Of a stretch of DNA of 64,000 nt, positions 1-10,445 are shown piece after piece (position 1 is the stretch's first letter; each line of letters starts with the position of its first letter). A program made the translations under genes and the position numbers. The notes below the pieces were generated by a model. The model was not told the origin of the DNA and searched no databases. It saw only the letters and a program-made list of their open reading frames with translations. Origin of the DNA: Diplolepis rosae (Eukaryota; Arthropoda; Insecta; Hymenoptera; Diplolepididae). The stretch lies in assembly GCA_030998225.1 (NCBI GenBank), contig JAPYXD010000522.1:2666001-2730000 (forward strand), in the 5' to 3' direction.

Positions 1-576
1 TATCATTGGGCCATTTTTCTTCGAAAATGGACAAGGAGCCGCCGTTACGGTCAATGGCGAGCGTTACCGTGCCATGCTCAAGGAATTTATGTTTCCAAAA
101 ATTGAAGAGGATGACATGGACGACTTCTGGTTTCAACAGGACGGGGCTACTTGCCACACAGCCAACGTAATAATCGATCTTTTGCGCACCGTTTTCGAAA
201 ATCGAGTAATCAGCCGAAATTCTGATATCAATTGGCCACCTCGGATCTGTGATTTGACCCCGTTGGACTATTTTTTGTGGGAGCCGTTAAGGATAAGTGT
301 TACGCTGACCATCCAGGGATGATTGAGGCCATGAAACACGAAATCGAAGTTGAAATTCATAGGATTGAAGCCCAAACAATCGAAAATGTATTGGAAAGTT
401 GGGTTAATCGAATGGGGTACTGTGAGGCCAGCCGTGGCAGTCATTTGAATGATGTTGTGTTTCATTTTTAAATGGAAAGGTTCAATCTTTCTAATAAAAC
501 CATACTTTTGTAAAAATATCCATGAGTTTTTTCTTTATAGCTGATTCAAATTCCAAATGTTAGATGGCCCACCCTG
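1..576 (+). pseudogene. 3' half of a DD41D-type Tc1/mariner transposase and its right end
   Basis: Truncated by the window edge. The + strand encodes the second catalytic Asp (FQQDGATCHTA), then NWPPRICDLTPLDYFLW with the third Asp; I count 41 residues between the two Asp, i.e. a DD41D spacing rather than the DD34D of mariners. A frameshift near 283-290 separates this from the C-terminus (ending RGSHLNDVVFHF, stop at about 469). The 3' terminal repeat GGCCCACCCTGTA ends at about 576, followed by a TA. It belongs to the same group as the decayed copy at 4545-5292, whose end is nearly identical. Not functional. Confidence 0.8.
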
Positions 577-1820
577 TACTTATTATTAGTTTCATTAAGG
601 TAGTACTGTCGTTAATCAAATACCGTAACGATATTAATGAAATTGAATATATCGATTCACATAGGTCTAAAAGTGACTCAAAATTTTTTTTGTAAGGACA
701 GGGTACGTATAAGAAAAGTTATAAGCATTTTAGTTATTACTTATTTAACACGTAGTCTTATGGGAAATCGAATTTCCAGCACAGTTATCCTGTAAAAAAA
801 CTGTGAAAAAACTACAGTACAGTTTAAACAAAAAGAAGAGAAAATATAAATTGGATATCCGCAGAGCATTTTGAAACCTTGGACGTATTGATTAAATACG
901 TGTGATGATAGGAAATGAGCGATGAAATATTAAAAATGACGTTCAGCAACGGAAGACGGTCATGACTCAGTAGATGTGGCAATGTCGCGAAATAGGTTAG
1001 ACGCGCGCTCTATTTGAAATTACAGGTGCTGCGTATATACGCAAATGAAGGTTTTATGGATTTAGAAATATTAAGAAAATAGTTAATGATAAATAGTGTT
1101 AGTTGTTTCTCTATATAATAACAATTTCAAAGATTACATATAATGCATTTATTAACATATATACAAATCGAACGAAGTAATATAAATAAAAGTATTTTGG
1201 TTTACAAATTCACATTTCCACGCAGCCCAAATAAGCCTGCATACAAGTTCGGCGTTTGTCTGCTATAAGAGAGCGAGTCTCCCAATACCCACTCCCGCGG
1301 GTCGCGACGTTGCTACATCTACCTACTCATCGAATCAAACGAGAGAGTGTGTATGCTTGAGTACCGTAGTGGCGACGGTACTTCCTTAAATATAAAATTT
1401 CATATCTTTTATTTGGTTAAAATTCCATCCACCAAAGAAAGAGTTCTGTTATCATTAATCTTTGAAAATATACATGGGTATACTTTACTTAAGCTTCTTC
1501 TTTAATATATATTAAATTTTTATCAATTTATTGGCAAAACAAACGTCCACCGCGGGCGTAGGGGCGCTGCTGCATGAAAACAATCATGGCTGCCGCAGGG
1601 CTTCGGCTTTCATGTATTTACTGTTGATCTGAATAGGACTTCAAATTACGTTTATCTCTAAATGCTAAAAATGCTTTTGTTGTCGTTAAATACGTTATGC
1701 GAGTACGTACAAGCACTGCCTTTACGAGTAAAGTCCTTTCCTTTCCTGTGATTCGGTGAGAATTCCATTTTCACACTTATATTTATTTATGCACTTGTCA
1801 CTTACTTTTTATGTTAACTA
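577..1820. other. No gene seen; AT-rich spacer with two GC-richer patches
   Basis: No reading frame of interest and no obvious element ends. GC-richer patches at about 1230-1380 and 1550-1610 stand out from the AT-rich background but I recognise neither. Confidence 0.5.
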
Positions 1821-1980
1821 TACAGGGTGGGCACGAGTGGGTTGCAGAATAGGAATTGTATAGTATAAAATAGTTTAGCATACAATGCATTTTTCTCAGT
1901 CGGTAAAACAGATTATATAGAGCATACTAAAGTCTTAACACTATATTCCTATTCTGCAACCCACTCGTGCCCACTCCGTA
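1821..1980. mobile_element. 160-bp MITE with 34-bp terminal inverted repeats
   Basis: Left end TACAGGGTGGGCACGAGTGG (1821-1840 and on to 1854) and right end 1947-1980 are reverse complements over 34 bases with about two mismatches. A TA flanks each side, so it is probably a Tc1/mariner-type MITE. The start resembles the GGGTGGGCC ends of the DD41D elements at 576 and 5292, which could mobilise it (inference). Confidence 0.85.
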
Positions 1981-2288
1981 TATTTATTTGGCAAACAAAT
2001 GATTAATTACTGCGTTACACTGTGAGCACCTGGCTTTAGTATAGTATACACAATGCTGCGCGAAGCCCAACGGTAGCCATATTGATTAGTTCGCTTGTCG
2101 ACCACCAGGTCTCAAATTGCATTTGAATAAGTTGTTTTTTTCACTAATTTGAATCCGTGGCTTAATTCTAATTATACAGTCAGTTGTTCTGAGTTATATT
2201 AACTGATAAATCAGTTGAAAACAACTGATTGTATAGTTAGAATTTAGTCACTCATTGTAATCAGTAAAAAAGAAAATAGTGATTCATA
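1981..2288. repeat. Spacer with a short AATCAGTT-type inverted repeat
   Basis: 2160-2262 contains several AACTGAT/ATCAGTT copies in opposite orientation, ending in TTAGTCACT; it looks like a decayed relative of the AATCAGT MITE family at 6506, 18583, 19593 and 50330. The rest shows nothing I can name. Confidence 0.4.
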
Positions 2289-3199
2289 TTAAGGAGGTAT
2301 ATACACTCAGAAATTTCAAAAAATCGATTTTTTTTTATTTCATTTTCTCAAAGTATATCATTTCAAAAATATTCTGTCAAAATTCATAAAGGTATGAGCA
2401 TTATTTAAGGAGATATACAAGTTTGAGTGAAGCCTCCTCAAGCAACTCCGGAACAGGTAGTTTTTTTATCATATTTTATATTTTTGAACAAGATGGATAC
2501 TCATAAAGTGACTAGAAAATCGAGAAGTGGTTCTTTTACTCAAATATCAAGACCGAAAAAAAGAAAACAATATTATAATCCAAGGGATACCGGATCCTGT
2601 AGAAGCGGAACCAGTGCGTCTACGAAAAAACACGTTTCCGTGTTTCAAAACTTTAAACGCGTTTTGCTCGAAACAACGTTTTCAAAGTCGGTGAGTAAGA
2701 TATCTCAAGAACAGCTCAACTGATTGCTTTCAAATTTTAACCAGTTATTTTAGATATAATTATCAACAGATTGAACGATCGGTTTTTTATTTTTTAAAAA
2801 TATTTCTTTTTAGCCAAAAAATGTGCATTTTTTTGGTTAAAAACTGAATTTTTTTCTCAAAAACGCGCCATTTTGTAAAAAATCAAAATTTTGGAAATTT
2901 CGATCGTTCAATCTGTTAAGACACCTCTTGATTAATGATTCCTATTGATTTTTTTGGTTTCAGATGATCCAGTCACGAGATTCTTTACTCACCGCAAGAC
3001 GACTTTTTTGGACCTCTCGCAAATTGGCTATAACTCGCTTATTTCTCGATATTTTGACATGAAAAAATTACTGTAACTTCTTTAAATATATGTCTTTTGA
3101 ATGCCAAAACATTTCTCAACAAGTGAATAAAGCAGTCTTCAAAAAAAATTCGTAAAAAAACCGTGTTTTTTTGGCCTCTAAGTGTATATACCCCCTTAA
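2289..3199 (+). mobile_element. TTAA-flanked element A with N-terminal relic of a Mutator/Kolobok-like protein
   Basis: TTAA occurs at both borders (2289-2292 and 3196-3199). Terminal repeats are GGAGGTATATACACT (2293-2307) and AGTGTATATACCCCC (3181-3195), one mismatch. Directly inside the left end is the AAAAAATCGATTTTTT signature shared with elements at 3196, 18114 and 37479. TTAA duplication plus G-rich ends suggest a Kolobok-type element (inference). Inside lies a coding relic (separate entry) followed by long non-coding sequence with a splice-acceptor-like TTTTTGGTTTCAG at 2953-2963, so the element is internally deleted. Confidence 0.75.
2493..2723 (+). pseudogene. N-terminal relic of a TTAA-element protein
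   Basis: Open frame from ATG 2493 encodes a basic, Ser-rich N-terminus: repeated KSRSGSFTQ, PKKRKQYYNPRD, then SGTSASTKKHVSVF. Proteins with Mutator-like domains that I recall from insects start this way, with a Lys/Arg-rich stretch followed by STSAS. After about 50 codons the similarity stops and the frame runs into the element's non-coding AAACGCGTTTTGCTC sequence. A donor-like GGTGAGTAAG sits at 2690-2699. Whether it is ever translated is unknown. Confidence 0.4.
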
Positions 3200-3903
3200 G
3201 GGGGTCGTCTACTTTTTTGCTTTCAAAAAATCGATTTTTTTTCCACATATTTCTTATCTAAAAGATATGAGAAATACGCTGTTAAATGGATTTAGTCAAA
3301 TTCGTCATAGTTTGAGTGCTACAGGTCGTGAAATACACCGGCGCGCGGTCAATTTGTGTTACTCCGCTGCATTCGTCCGCACTTGCGTAAATCTTTAAAG
3401 TCGATTTCCCAAAACTTGTGTTTTTGAAGATGGGGTAACCAGTTTCATATCCAGTTTCATAACCAGTACATATCCAGTTAAACTTTTTTTTGTTCTTTTC
3501 AGCTAACATGTCGCCATAAGTTGACACGAGCTTTTTGCAAAATTTTATCTAGTTAAGTATTTATATAAATAATTGTGGATCTAAATCCATGAAAAAAACG
3601 TCAACTTTACTTTGTGGGTCCGCCATTTTGAAAAAAAAAACAAAATAATTCAAAAAGCTCGTGTCAACTTTTGATAGAAGTAATAACAAATAAAAATTTG
3701 TTTGGTTGCTCATTTTTCAGACACTCTTAATTCGCAAAGTTGGCAACCCCATCTTTCTATACACTTTCGATGGAAGCTCGGGCTACCGCGTGTTTTAGCT
3801 ACAGGGATGGACTTAATGAATTATGAAAAACAATGTAAAATGTTTAAGAATAAACCTACCACTAGAAAAAAAATGAGGCCTAAAAAGTAGACGAGCCCCT
3901 TAA
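3196..3903 (+). mobile_element. TTAA-flanked element B, sharing a TTAA with element A
   Basis: Borders are TTAA 3196-3199 (shared with element A) and 3900-3903. Left end GGGGGTCGTCTACTTTTTT (from 3200) mirrors the right end AAAAAGTAGACGAGCCCC (3882-3899), one or two mismatches. The AAAAAATCGATTTTTT signature lies just inside (3225-3240). Internal features: a 14-bp direct repeat CAGTTTCATATC region at 3440-3478, and an inner inverted repeat (TTGACACGAGCTTTTT, 3519-3536, versus 3652-3672). A short open frame 3702-3890 ends in a Lys-rich tail that runs into the right terminal repeat; I do not recognise it. Confidence 0.75.
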
Positions 3904-3916
3904 GAGAGTAATAATT

Positions 3917-4443
3917 TTTATGTGCCTCCGGCGCGTAAACTCGTTTTTACGCTACAGTTGAGAGTAGCGCAATGTTGTGTATTACGATACAGAGGAATAT
4001 AATATAAAAATTGAACTGCGCATACGCCTATTACGATACAGCGGAGCGTAATCTTCTTATTCTTCTTCATTTTCGTACAGCGTTGGCACCGTGCTGACAA
4101 AGCCTTGTACATTTGAACTGCGCATGCGTCTATTAAAATACGCTACTACTACACAAGATCTAGAAAATCAAAGTGACCGGAAGTATTCGCGAAATGTCAA
4201 GTGAGATGGTCGATAATCACGGAAATTCCGACCTTTTCAGATTGGATTCGAGTGTACGCATAAAAACTCGTATATGCGCCTAAGTCACAAAAAATAGAAT
4301 ACGTGCCAATGCACACAATTCGGGAAATTACGAGACTCGCGACAATGCTCCCAGGACTGATCGCGCCTCGGCTTCGATCTCCTGCGAGCATTGTCGCTCG
4401 TCGCTCAATAAGCCTCATTATGCGCCTAGGCACATAATATACT
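3917..4443 (+). mobile_element. AGGCACAT repeat family, copy A
   Basis: Ends are TTATGTGCCTCCGG (left) and CCTAGGCACATAATATACTA (right), an imperfect terminal inverted repeat. The body has ACGCTACAGTTGAGAG, CTGCGCATGCGTC and the CTTATTCTTCTTC pyrimidine tract, repeated in four other copies (28934, 41712, 45295, 56197). The GC-rich 12-bp minisatellite seen in copies D and E is reduced to one or two units here. No coding capacity; probably non-autonomous DNA transposon. Target duplication not resolved. Confidence 0.75.
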
Positions 4444-4544
4444 ATTGTAAAGGGCGGGCCAGCTGATAGCGAGGTTTTCAACAATCAACATTTGACATCT
4501 CATGAATGTTTTTTGTCATTTGTTTTTGACATATGAAATGTCAA

Positions 4545-5292
4545 GGCTATGCCATTTATATTCATGAAATCGTTTACCACGCAACAACGTATTTTGGTTG
4601 CCCAAACTTATTATGAAAACGGTCGTTCTGTAAAAAATACATTTCGTAAACTTCGGAATAGTTTTAGTCAACATGCATGTCCTTCAATCCTAAATTCGCC
4701 ACATTGTAATTCGTTTTGAGAAGACTGTTGGTGCGGAGTTAGGGCTGGTAACATCATCGTAACATAATCGTGATTTGGTCATTACAGTGAATTCTGCACC
4801 TTATCGTGACATGCTAACTGACTTGTGACCAAATATGAATGAATTGAATGTGAATGAGCTTTGGCGGCAAAACACCGCACACATATCATCAAACAATCAA
4901 CTTATTGGTGACCAAGTTTGGTCAACGAATAATTTCAAAAGAATTCTGATGTCAATTGGCTTGCAAGATCATGCGTTTTAACACGGTTGGACTATTTGGC
5001 TTTTTTTAAAAGTAAAGTGTATATTAATGCTCCATGAACAATTAAAAATCTTGAAGTGATATTCGACATAAAATTAAGGCTGTAGATCCACTTTTATTGC
5101 GAAGAGTCATCGAAAATTTCGACATTCGGATGCTGGCCTGTAAAAGGTGCCGGGGTGTACATAAGAACAGTATTGTTTTTCATACATAAATGGCATAGTA
5201 TCACCATTCATTATCAATAAAAAATTTTGAGTTGACATAATATGTGTGTTTTATTTGAAATTTATAAACTCGATTACAGATGACCCACCCTG
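4545..5292 (+). pseudogene. Decayed DD41D-type Tc1/mariner transposase
   Basis: Frames must be shifted repeatedly, but the order is clear: helix-turn-helix start (SFTTQQRILVAQTYYENG, about 4570-4630), a FEKT-VGAEL linker, then HTSN-QSTY region and VISKNSDVNW (about 4935-4960) with LTRLDYL, the degenerate third-Asp motif (about 4980-5000), and a C-terminus ending in SIVFHT (about 5185). The right end GACCCACCCTGTA closes at 5292 next to TA. No intact left terminal repeat found. Confidence 0.7.
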
Positions 5293-5324
5293 TATATAGC
5301 GAATCTCAAACGAGAGATTAGAAT

Positions 5325-5700
5325 TAGTACATTGTACAACAAGGGGGTAAAGTTGATCATTTAAGGCGAGTGCGATGTTTACATTTCGAGGCGAAGCCGA
5401 GTGCGAATGCGAGCCGAAGCCTCGAAATGTAAACATCGCACGAGATTTTAGATGATCTTACCCCCGTGTTGTACACGGTACTTTATGCAACAAAAGCATG
5501 TTTTTCTCGTTTTTTGACGTGTTTTACGGGCGTAAAGTTTGTTATTTAAATCCTGCGGGCGTAAATAGGGAGTGGGGGGTGCTTAAATGACTACTTTTAA
5601 GCACTCCATCCCTATTTACGCCCTAGGGCTTAAATGACAAAATTTAAGGCCCGCAAAACAAGCGTCAAAAAGCGAGAAAAACATGCTTGTGTTGTATAAT
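5325..5700. repeat. Two back-to-back foldback hairpins
   Basis: Hairpin 1: arms about 5327-5395 and 5410-5474, with GTGCGATGTTTACATTTCGA mirrored and a GC-rich loop. Hairpin 2: arms about 5488-5573 and 5590-5695, sharing AAGCATGTTTTTCTCG mirrored. Each begins next to GTACATTGT(A/G)CAAC. No protein; probably foldback MITEs. Confidence 0.7.
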
Positions 5701-6200
5701 AGTACATTGTGCAACTAGGGAAAAAAAAATTTATTTTGCGAGTGTGAAGTTTGATGCCCGAGCAAAGCGAGGGTAACAACTGCACGAGTCTCCAACCTTA
5801 ACTCACCCTCAAAAGATTTTCTCTTTGCATATATATGTATGACCAGGTAAACTGAATAGAACCATATAAACTTCTGTGAAATCTTTCTTAAAGTGAATTT
5901 GAAATATCTCATTTATAAATGATTGTAAAAGGGAAAATATTTCAAGCAAGGAATGCATCTTATGATTCTATTAGTATCGGTGAAAACTTTTCGAGTGTTT
6001 CTTTTTATCAGAATGTAGTTTTGTGTTTTGTGCTAATTTTCTATTATTTCAAATGTTATAATGTTAATTCAAAATTGTTCAAGTTTAAATGTTTAGAAAG
6101 TTGTGAATTTTTTGGGAACTTAATTTAGTTATTTTTAATGTTTTAACTTGGATTTGTGAAGAGAAAGAGAATTTACCATTATTCTAGTTTTTGAAATTTC
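5701..6200. repeat. AT-rich spacer; GCGAGTGTGAAGTTTGATG repeat at its left
   Basis: 5735-5790 carries GCGAGTGTGAAGTTTGATG and CGAGCAAAGCGAGG, also found at 9210-9250, 9460-9505 (reverse) and partly at 49137. The rest shows nothing I can support as a gene. Confidence 0.45.
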
Positions 6201-6500
6201 TTACACGGAAAAAATTAGTTTAACGGTGATTAAAAAAATTCTATCTAACCGATTGCTTTCATTTTTGGACATATTATTCTACACAACAATGGCTCTCGCT
6301 GGCACTAGAATTATTCATTTATAACATTAATTTATTTTTTTTTACCGATTTTCAATTAAATAAATCACGATTTTTTAATTGTTTTTTTTATAAGTCCGCA
6401 ATTCGGTATTTATTAAATGAAATTTTTATATCTAGTTCCGGACAGAACTACAAGCATGCGGAAAAATAATCAATTTAAGTTTTTTTTTTCAGATGACTCC
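6200..6500 (+). repeat. Interspersed repeat related to 34660-34940
   Basis: Shares AATTCTATCTAACCGATTG, a TTCTACACA block and a closing TTTTTTTTCAGAT segment with 34660-34940. The ending looks like a splice acceptor and resembles the non-coding 3' part of the TTAA elements; probably a remnant of one of them. Confidence 0.45.
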
Positions 6501-6505
6501 AAGTG

Positions 6506-6757
6506 CTCTCTAAATATGAATCAGTCAAAATCTACTGATTATCAGTGAAATTTGACTGATTAAAATAGCTAAAAAGAGGTTACTGTAAATCAGTCAAATT
6601 CCACTGATTGCTTCAGTGAAAATATTGTTTCTACTGATTCAATTAGTGATAATCAACTGATTTAACAGTGAAATATATTTTTTAACTGGTGAATCAGCGA
6701 AAAAGCAAATCACTGATTCAATCAGTAAAAATTTGACTGATTGAGATTTAGAGAGTG
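6506..6757. mobile_element. AATCAGT-rich MITE, copy 1
   Basis: Terminal inverted repeats GCTCTCTAAATATGAATCAG and CTGATTGAGATTTAGAGAG. The interior is built almost entirely of ACTGATT/AATCAGT motifs spaced about 20 bases apart, in both orientations. Similar copies lie at 18583-18857 and 19593-19790, a fragment at 50330-50470. No coding capacity. Confidence 0.75.
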
Positions 6758-7494
6758 CCGTAATCACCCGCGCCAAACACCTACCTCCTTTTAAAGGCGT
6801 CTACTTTAGCTTAAAAAAACAATTATATAATTGTGTAAAATGTTAAATATGAATTAAATTAATTTGCTTCTTGATATATTTCTCAAGAGAAAAAATTTCA
6901 AAATAATTGAGGATTAAATTTGTAAAATCGAAAAAGCAAAAGATAACTTTGGCTATTGGAATATTAAATCAATTTTATATTGCTGCTATATTGTTTGAGT
7001 ATTCGTATTGAAAGTATTTAAAATATATAAAAATTCTGGATGTCAAAAATTCCACGCGAAAACTTTTCAGCAGAAGGTGCGCCTAATGATTCGATTTTTA
7101 AAAAAGTAGTCTGTGAAAAAATATATGTATCTACAGCTTTCAAAAGATATTATCATCAACCTTGGATTATTCTCAGAATGAAGTTAGGAAATTGAATTTG
7201 ATTTGGTTTAGCTACAGATAAAGTAGATTCTTTTTGCTCGTTAGTTAATGGTATATTTTTACCCTTCTCAGAAATAATCAATTTATTGTCTGGTCTGCTT
7301 CATATCAACGTCAACTCAGAGATCAGATCCGTTTAAAATCTGAAATCCGTAAAATTCGTAAAGAAGTTTTTGCGATAATAGCAAATTATTCTCTTCTTCT
7401 ATGGTAGTTTTAGCGAAAAAATATTCAGTATGATATTATATATTTAAAATATTTTCATCTTATAGATACTTTTAATATATTACGTTTTACTGAC
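6758..7494. other. Receptor intron 3, no recognisable feature
   Basis: AT-rich sequence downstream of the exon 3 donor on the minus strand. I looked for the TM4 exon on this strand and saw none. Confidence 0.5.
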
Positions 7495-7643
7495 CTTAAA
7501 GGTCTAAGAATGGCACGATGTCTATCGACAGCAATCGCTGTGAGGGTGAATACTGAAACATTGACACATAAAGCCTGCATGAAAGGGCAAAATGCACACA
7601 TAAAGTAAGGTAAATTCCATCGTTGAAGTAAAGCTGCCTGAAA
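7495..7643 (-). CDS. Lkr: Leucokinin (kinin) receptor, coding exon 3 (ECL1, TM3, DRH motif)
   Basis: 149 bases in frame with exon 2. The acceptor is ATTCTAG|TTTCAG (7644/7643); an alternative AG six bases later would remove FQ and break the conserved FQAALLQRW motif. The translation contains the first extracellular loop Trp (ALLQRW), the TM3 cysteine that pairs with loop 2 (FMCAFC), VNVSVFTLTAIA of TM3 and the DRY-box variant DRHRAIL, the form I recall in kinin receptors. It ends LRPL followed by the donor AAG|GTCAGT in phase 2. The remaining TM4-TM7 exons should continue to the left; nothing with that coding content is visible in 1-7494, so the next intron is longer than 7.4 kb or the gene continues outside the window. 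Confidence 0.85.
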
Positions 7644-8395
7644 CTAGAATAATATACGTGACAATTAAATCTCTAACACTATTAACAAATTTTTTATTCA
7701 ATTTAATATAAAAGTCTATGAAGTCATTTGCAAATAGAGTATATAAAATATAACATGCGCAATTATGCATTTTAATATGCATTAAAATGTTAATAAAAAG
7801 GAATATTTTCTAGATTATGTCAGAAATTCAATATAAGCTAAAAATTTCTCTAAATATGAAAATTCATAATGTGTTGAAATGCTTATAAGATGGGCAAACT
7901 AATTTTTCAAATACTAGGATATCTTAAATTATTTACAATTAAATTTGTATCTATACGAAAGGAAATAATCTACTTTATTATTTACATTTTAAATTCACTG
8001 CAAAAATAACTTTATAATTGCGTAAAATCAAATTATGTCAGAGTTGGTAATTTTGATATATTAAATGTAATGCCTCAGTATATTGAATATAATACACCAG
8101 TGTATTGTCGCACAAATAATATACAGAGATACATATTAAATTTAATATACAAATGTACATGAAATTTAATAATGTTTCCAGCTGTGGATTCTCAAAATCT
8201 ACACTGAAAGACTTTCAGTTTCGATAAATGGCAAAACTATATCAAAGTTCGATATTACAGGCTTGAAAGTGCGGAAATCAGGGTAAAAAGTTCATTTATT
8301 TACATAATAATATTTATGTAAAACTTTCTCCGACTGTTATTTGCTAATAAGACTTAAATAGTAGTAGTTTTTTGGTCTTACGGTCAACAATAAAT
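7644..8395. repeat. Receptor intron 2, AT-rich with TTAAATTTAATAT repeat
   Basis: 8054-8170 holds several copies of ATTAAATTTAATATAC-like units, a motif that recurs at 15847-15990, 18855-18990, and 43650-43800. 8216-8260 is an inverted copy of 10178-10222 (ATAAATGGCAAAACTATA core). No exon. Confidence 0.4.
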
Positions 8396-8911
8396 TTAAG
8401 GTAGTTCGTTCACGAAAATTAGACCTCAGGCAAAAATAGATAATTTTACTTTCAAGAATAGCAATATTATTATTGAAGGGCTAATTTTAAAGAGAAAAGA
8501 TTATTTTTCATGAAAAAATTTTGTTTTTTTTATTTTTGCCCAAACTTATTTTCTTATCTCTTCGAGCCAAATTTTTATAAAATTTTTATAAACAAATTGC
8601 TGTATTTAATAACTAATTCAATTTCAAAAATTGGAAACGTTCAAGTTGTAGAGAATCTTTTCCCTAAAAAAATGATCCGTGATTTATTAGAATCGTATCA
8701 TTTTTTAAAATTTGTCTCGAAGCGATAAGAAAATAAGTTTGGGCAAAAATAAAATTTATTAATAAAATTATTTTCTAATGTTTCACATTTTTTTCATGAA
8801 AAATAATCTTTTCGCTTTCAAATTAGCCCTTCAATAATAATATTGCTACCCTCGAAAGTAAAATTATCTATTTTTTCCTGAGGTCTAATTTTCGTGAACG
8901 ACATACCATAA
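8396..8911. mobile_element. TTAA foldback element, copy 1
   Basis: Starts TTAAGGTAGTTCGTTCACGA and ends with the inverse, its last bases degenerate (CATACCATAA). Arms of about 110 bases (8397-8515 and 8795-8911) share GACCTCAGGCAAAAATAGAT. The interior also matches the copy at 22430-23100. No coding capacity. Confidence 0.75.
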
Positions 8912-9109
8912 ATAAAAGGATACTAAGGTTTTTAGACATCGTTTTATTATTATTAATTTTATCAATTAAATTTCAAAGCATTCTCTACGTTTCGGCAGCC
9001 ACTGCAAACCTTCACCAGGAGTAAAAATACTCAAATCTAGAAGTAATATAACTGGTAAACAATAATGTCCATAAAAATGAATACATTAATTAGCATAACA
9101 TGATGTACA

Positions 9110-9545
9110 ACATGGGAAAAACAATTTTTTACTTGCGGATAATAAAGTGCATTTTATTGCCCCTTGCGGGACAAATAATAGTAATTGTTTAACAAGGGGA
9201 GAAAGGTTTATTTTGCGAGTGTAAAGTTTGATGACCGAGCAAAGCGAGAACAACAATCACATGATTAAAATAAATGTTTTTCCCGATTTGCACACGATTT
9301 TTTTTCTACTAGGAGTTCAAAAATGGATTTGTTTGCTACGCAGGGAGCAATAAAATGCACTTTATTATCCGCTAGTAGAAAAATCCATTTTTCGAATCAC
9401 CAGTAGGAAAAGAATCGTTTACAACACGGGAAAAACATTTCTTTTACTCGTGTGATTGTTGCCCTCGCTTTGTTCAGGCACCAAGCTTCACACTCGCTAA
9501 ATGAAAATTTTTTTACCACAGTTGCGCAATATAATATTAACTGAT
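9110..9545. repeat. Foldback repeat with GCGAGTGTGAAGTTTGATG units
   Basis: Inverted blocks: ACAACATGGGAAAAACA (9110) with its like at 9418, TTTACTCGTGTGATTGTTGC versus GAACAACAATCACATG, GGGGCAATAAAATGCAC-type sequence inverted at 9150 and 9345, and CTACTAGG/CCGCTAGTAG. Related to 5735-5790 and to 50480-50540. Looks like several nested palindromic MITEs. Confidence 0.55.
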
Positions 9546-9584
9546 AAAATTTCAAAAACTGCCACACATTTTTAAAATGCTTTT

Positions 9585-9790
9585 TTCTCCATCATACACC
9601 GAAAGTTATCATTGTCGGTGTAGTTTTGTGTGCGGAAAGTTAATTCTCCCGCACGAGTGCAGTAAAATTTAAAGCGTGCGGAAAATCATCTTTTCGCACC
9701 GATGGAAAAAAACGACACCGACTCGGCTAACTTTTGGTATACAGCGAACAAAAAATATCGTTCGTATTAAGTGTGGAAAGGCGTGTTTTA
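9585..9790. repeat. GTGCGGAAAGTT foldback repeat, solo copy
   Basis: Contains GGTGTAGTTTTGTGTGCGG, CCGCACGAGTGCAGTAAAAT and an inverted AACGACACCGACTCGGCTAA. The same units form the array at 58377-59075. Confidence 0.6.
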
Positions 9791-10230
9791 CTACGAAAAT
9801 TCGAAAATAAGATCCCCTTCTGTAAATTTATAATGAAAGAAATTCCCTCAGTGTTCAAGTGAAAATTATTAATTATATATACTGTAATGTTATTATTTGA
9901 CGTACATACGTATATCATGCTATTCATTTTGCAAGGGTGAGTCCTATTTTTCATTGTAATCAGTATCAAATACCAATATTCTTCGTGTCGGATTCTGAAA
10001 CGACTATTTCAGTTTGATATAGTGCGTTCTAAATATTATAACGTTTTTTATCAAGCATTGGAACATTTTATTCAATTGTATAAAAAAAATATATTGTATT
10101 AATTTAACGCACTGCTTAGGTTAGTATGCACCATATAAATTTTTTGAACAAAATCACGGATTTCTGCAGTTTCAACCATAAAATACTAAACTTTAGTATA
10201 GTTTTGCCATTTATGAAGCAAAAAGTTTTT

Positions 10231-10332
10231 GAGGGCCAGTTATTCACCTGAAAAGTTCCAAATAAAATCGTATGTTAAATCTCATGGGATGAAATCTGGA
10301 ACTTATCAGATAGTGGATCAACCGGCCCTCAG
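10231..10332. mobile_element. Short MITE with GAGGGCC ends
   Basis: TGAGGGCCAGTTATTCACCT at the left and its imperfect reverse complement (GGATCAACCGGCCCTCAGTG) at the right; inner AAGTTCCA/TGGAACTT is also mirrored. About 100 bp. Confidence 0.55.
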
Positions 10333-10445
10333 TGTATAATTATTTACTATAAAATTCTGAACAATTACATAACGTGATTTATGGGCGCATTTTTATACAA
10401 AATGTTAGATTAGAGTATACATAAATTATACAGCGGAAATCGTAC

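Noticed and set aside
6506..6757. CRISPR-like regularly spaced short repeats
   Set aside because: Motifs are 7 bases in both orientations with no unique spacers; eukaryotic MITE.
7650..7782. Upstream extension of the open frame before receptor exon 3
   Set aside because: The frame continues into intron sequence by chance; the acceptor ATTCTAG and the conserved FQAALLQRW start define the exon.
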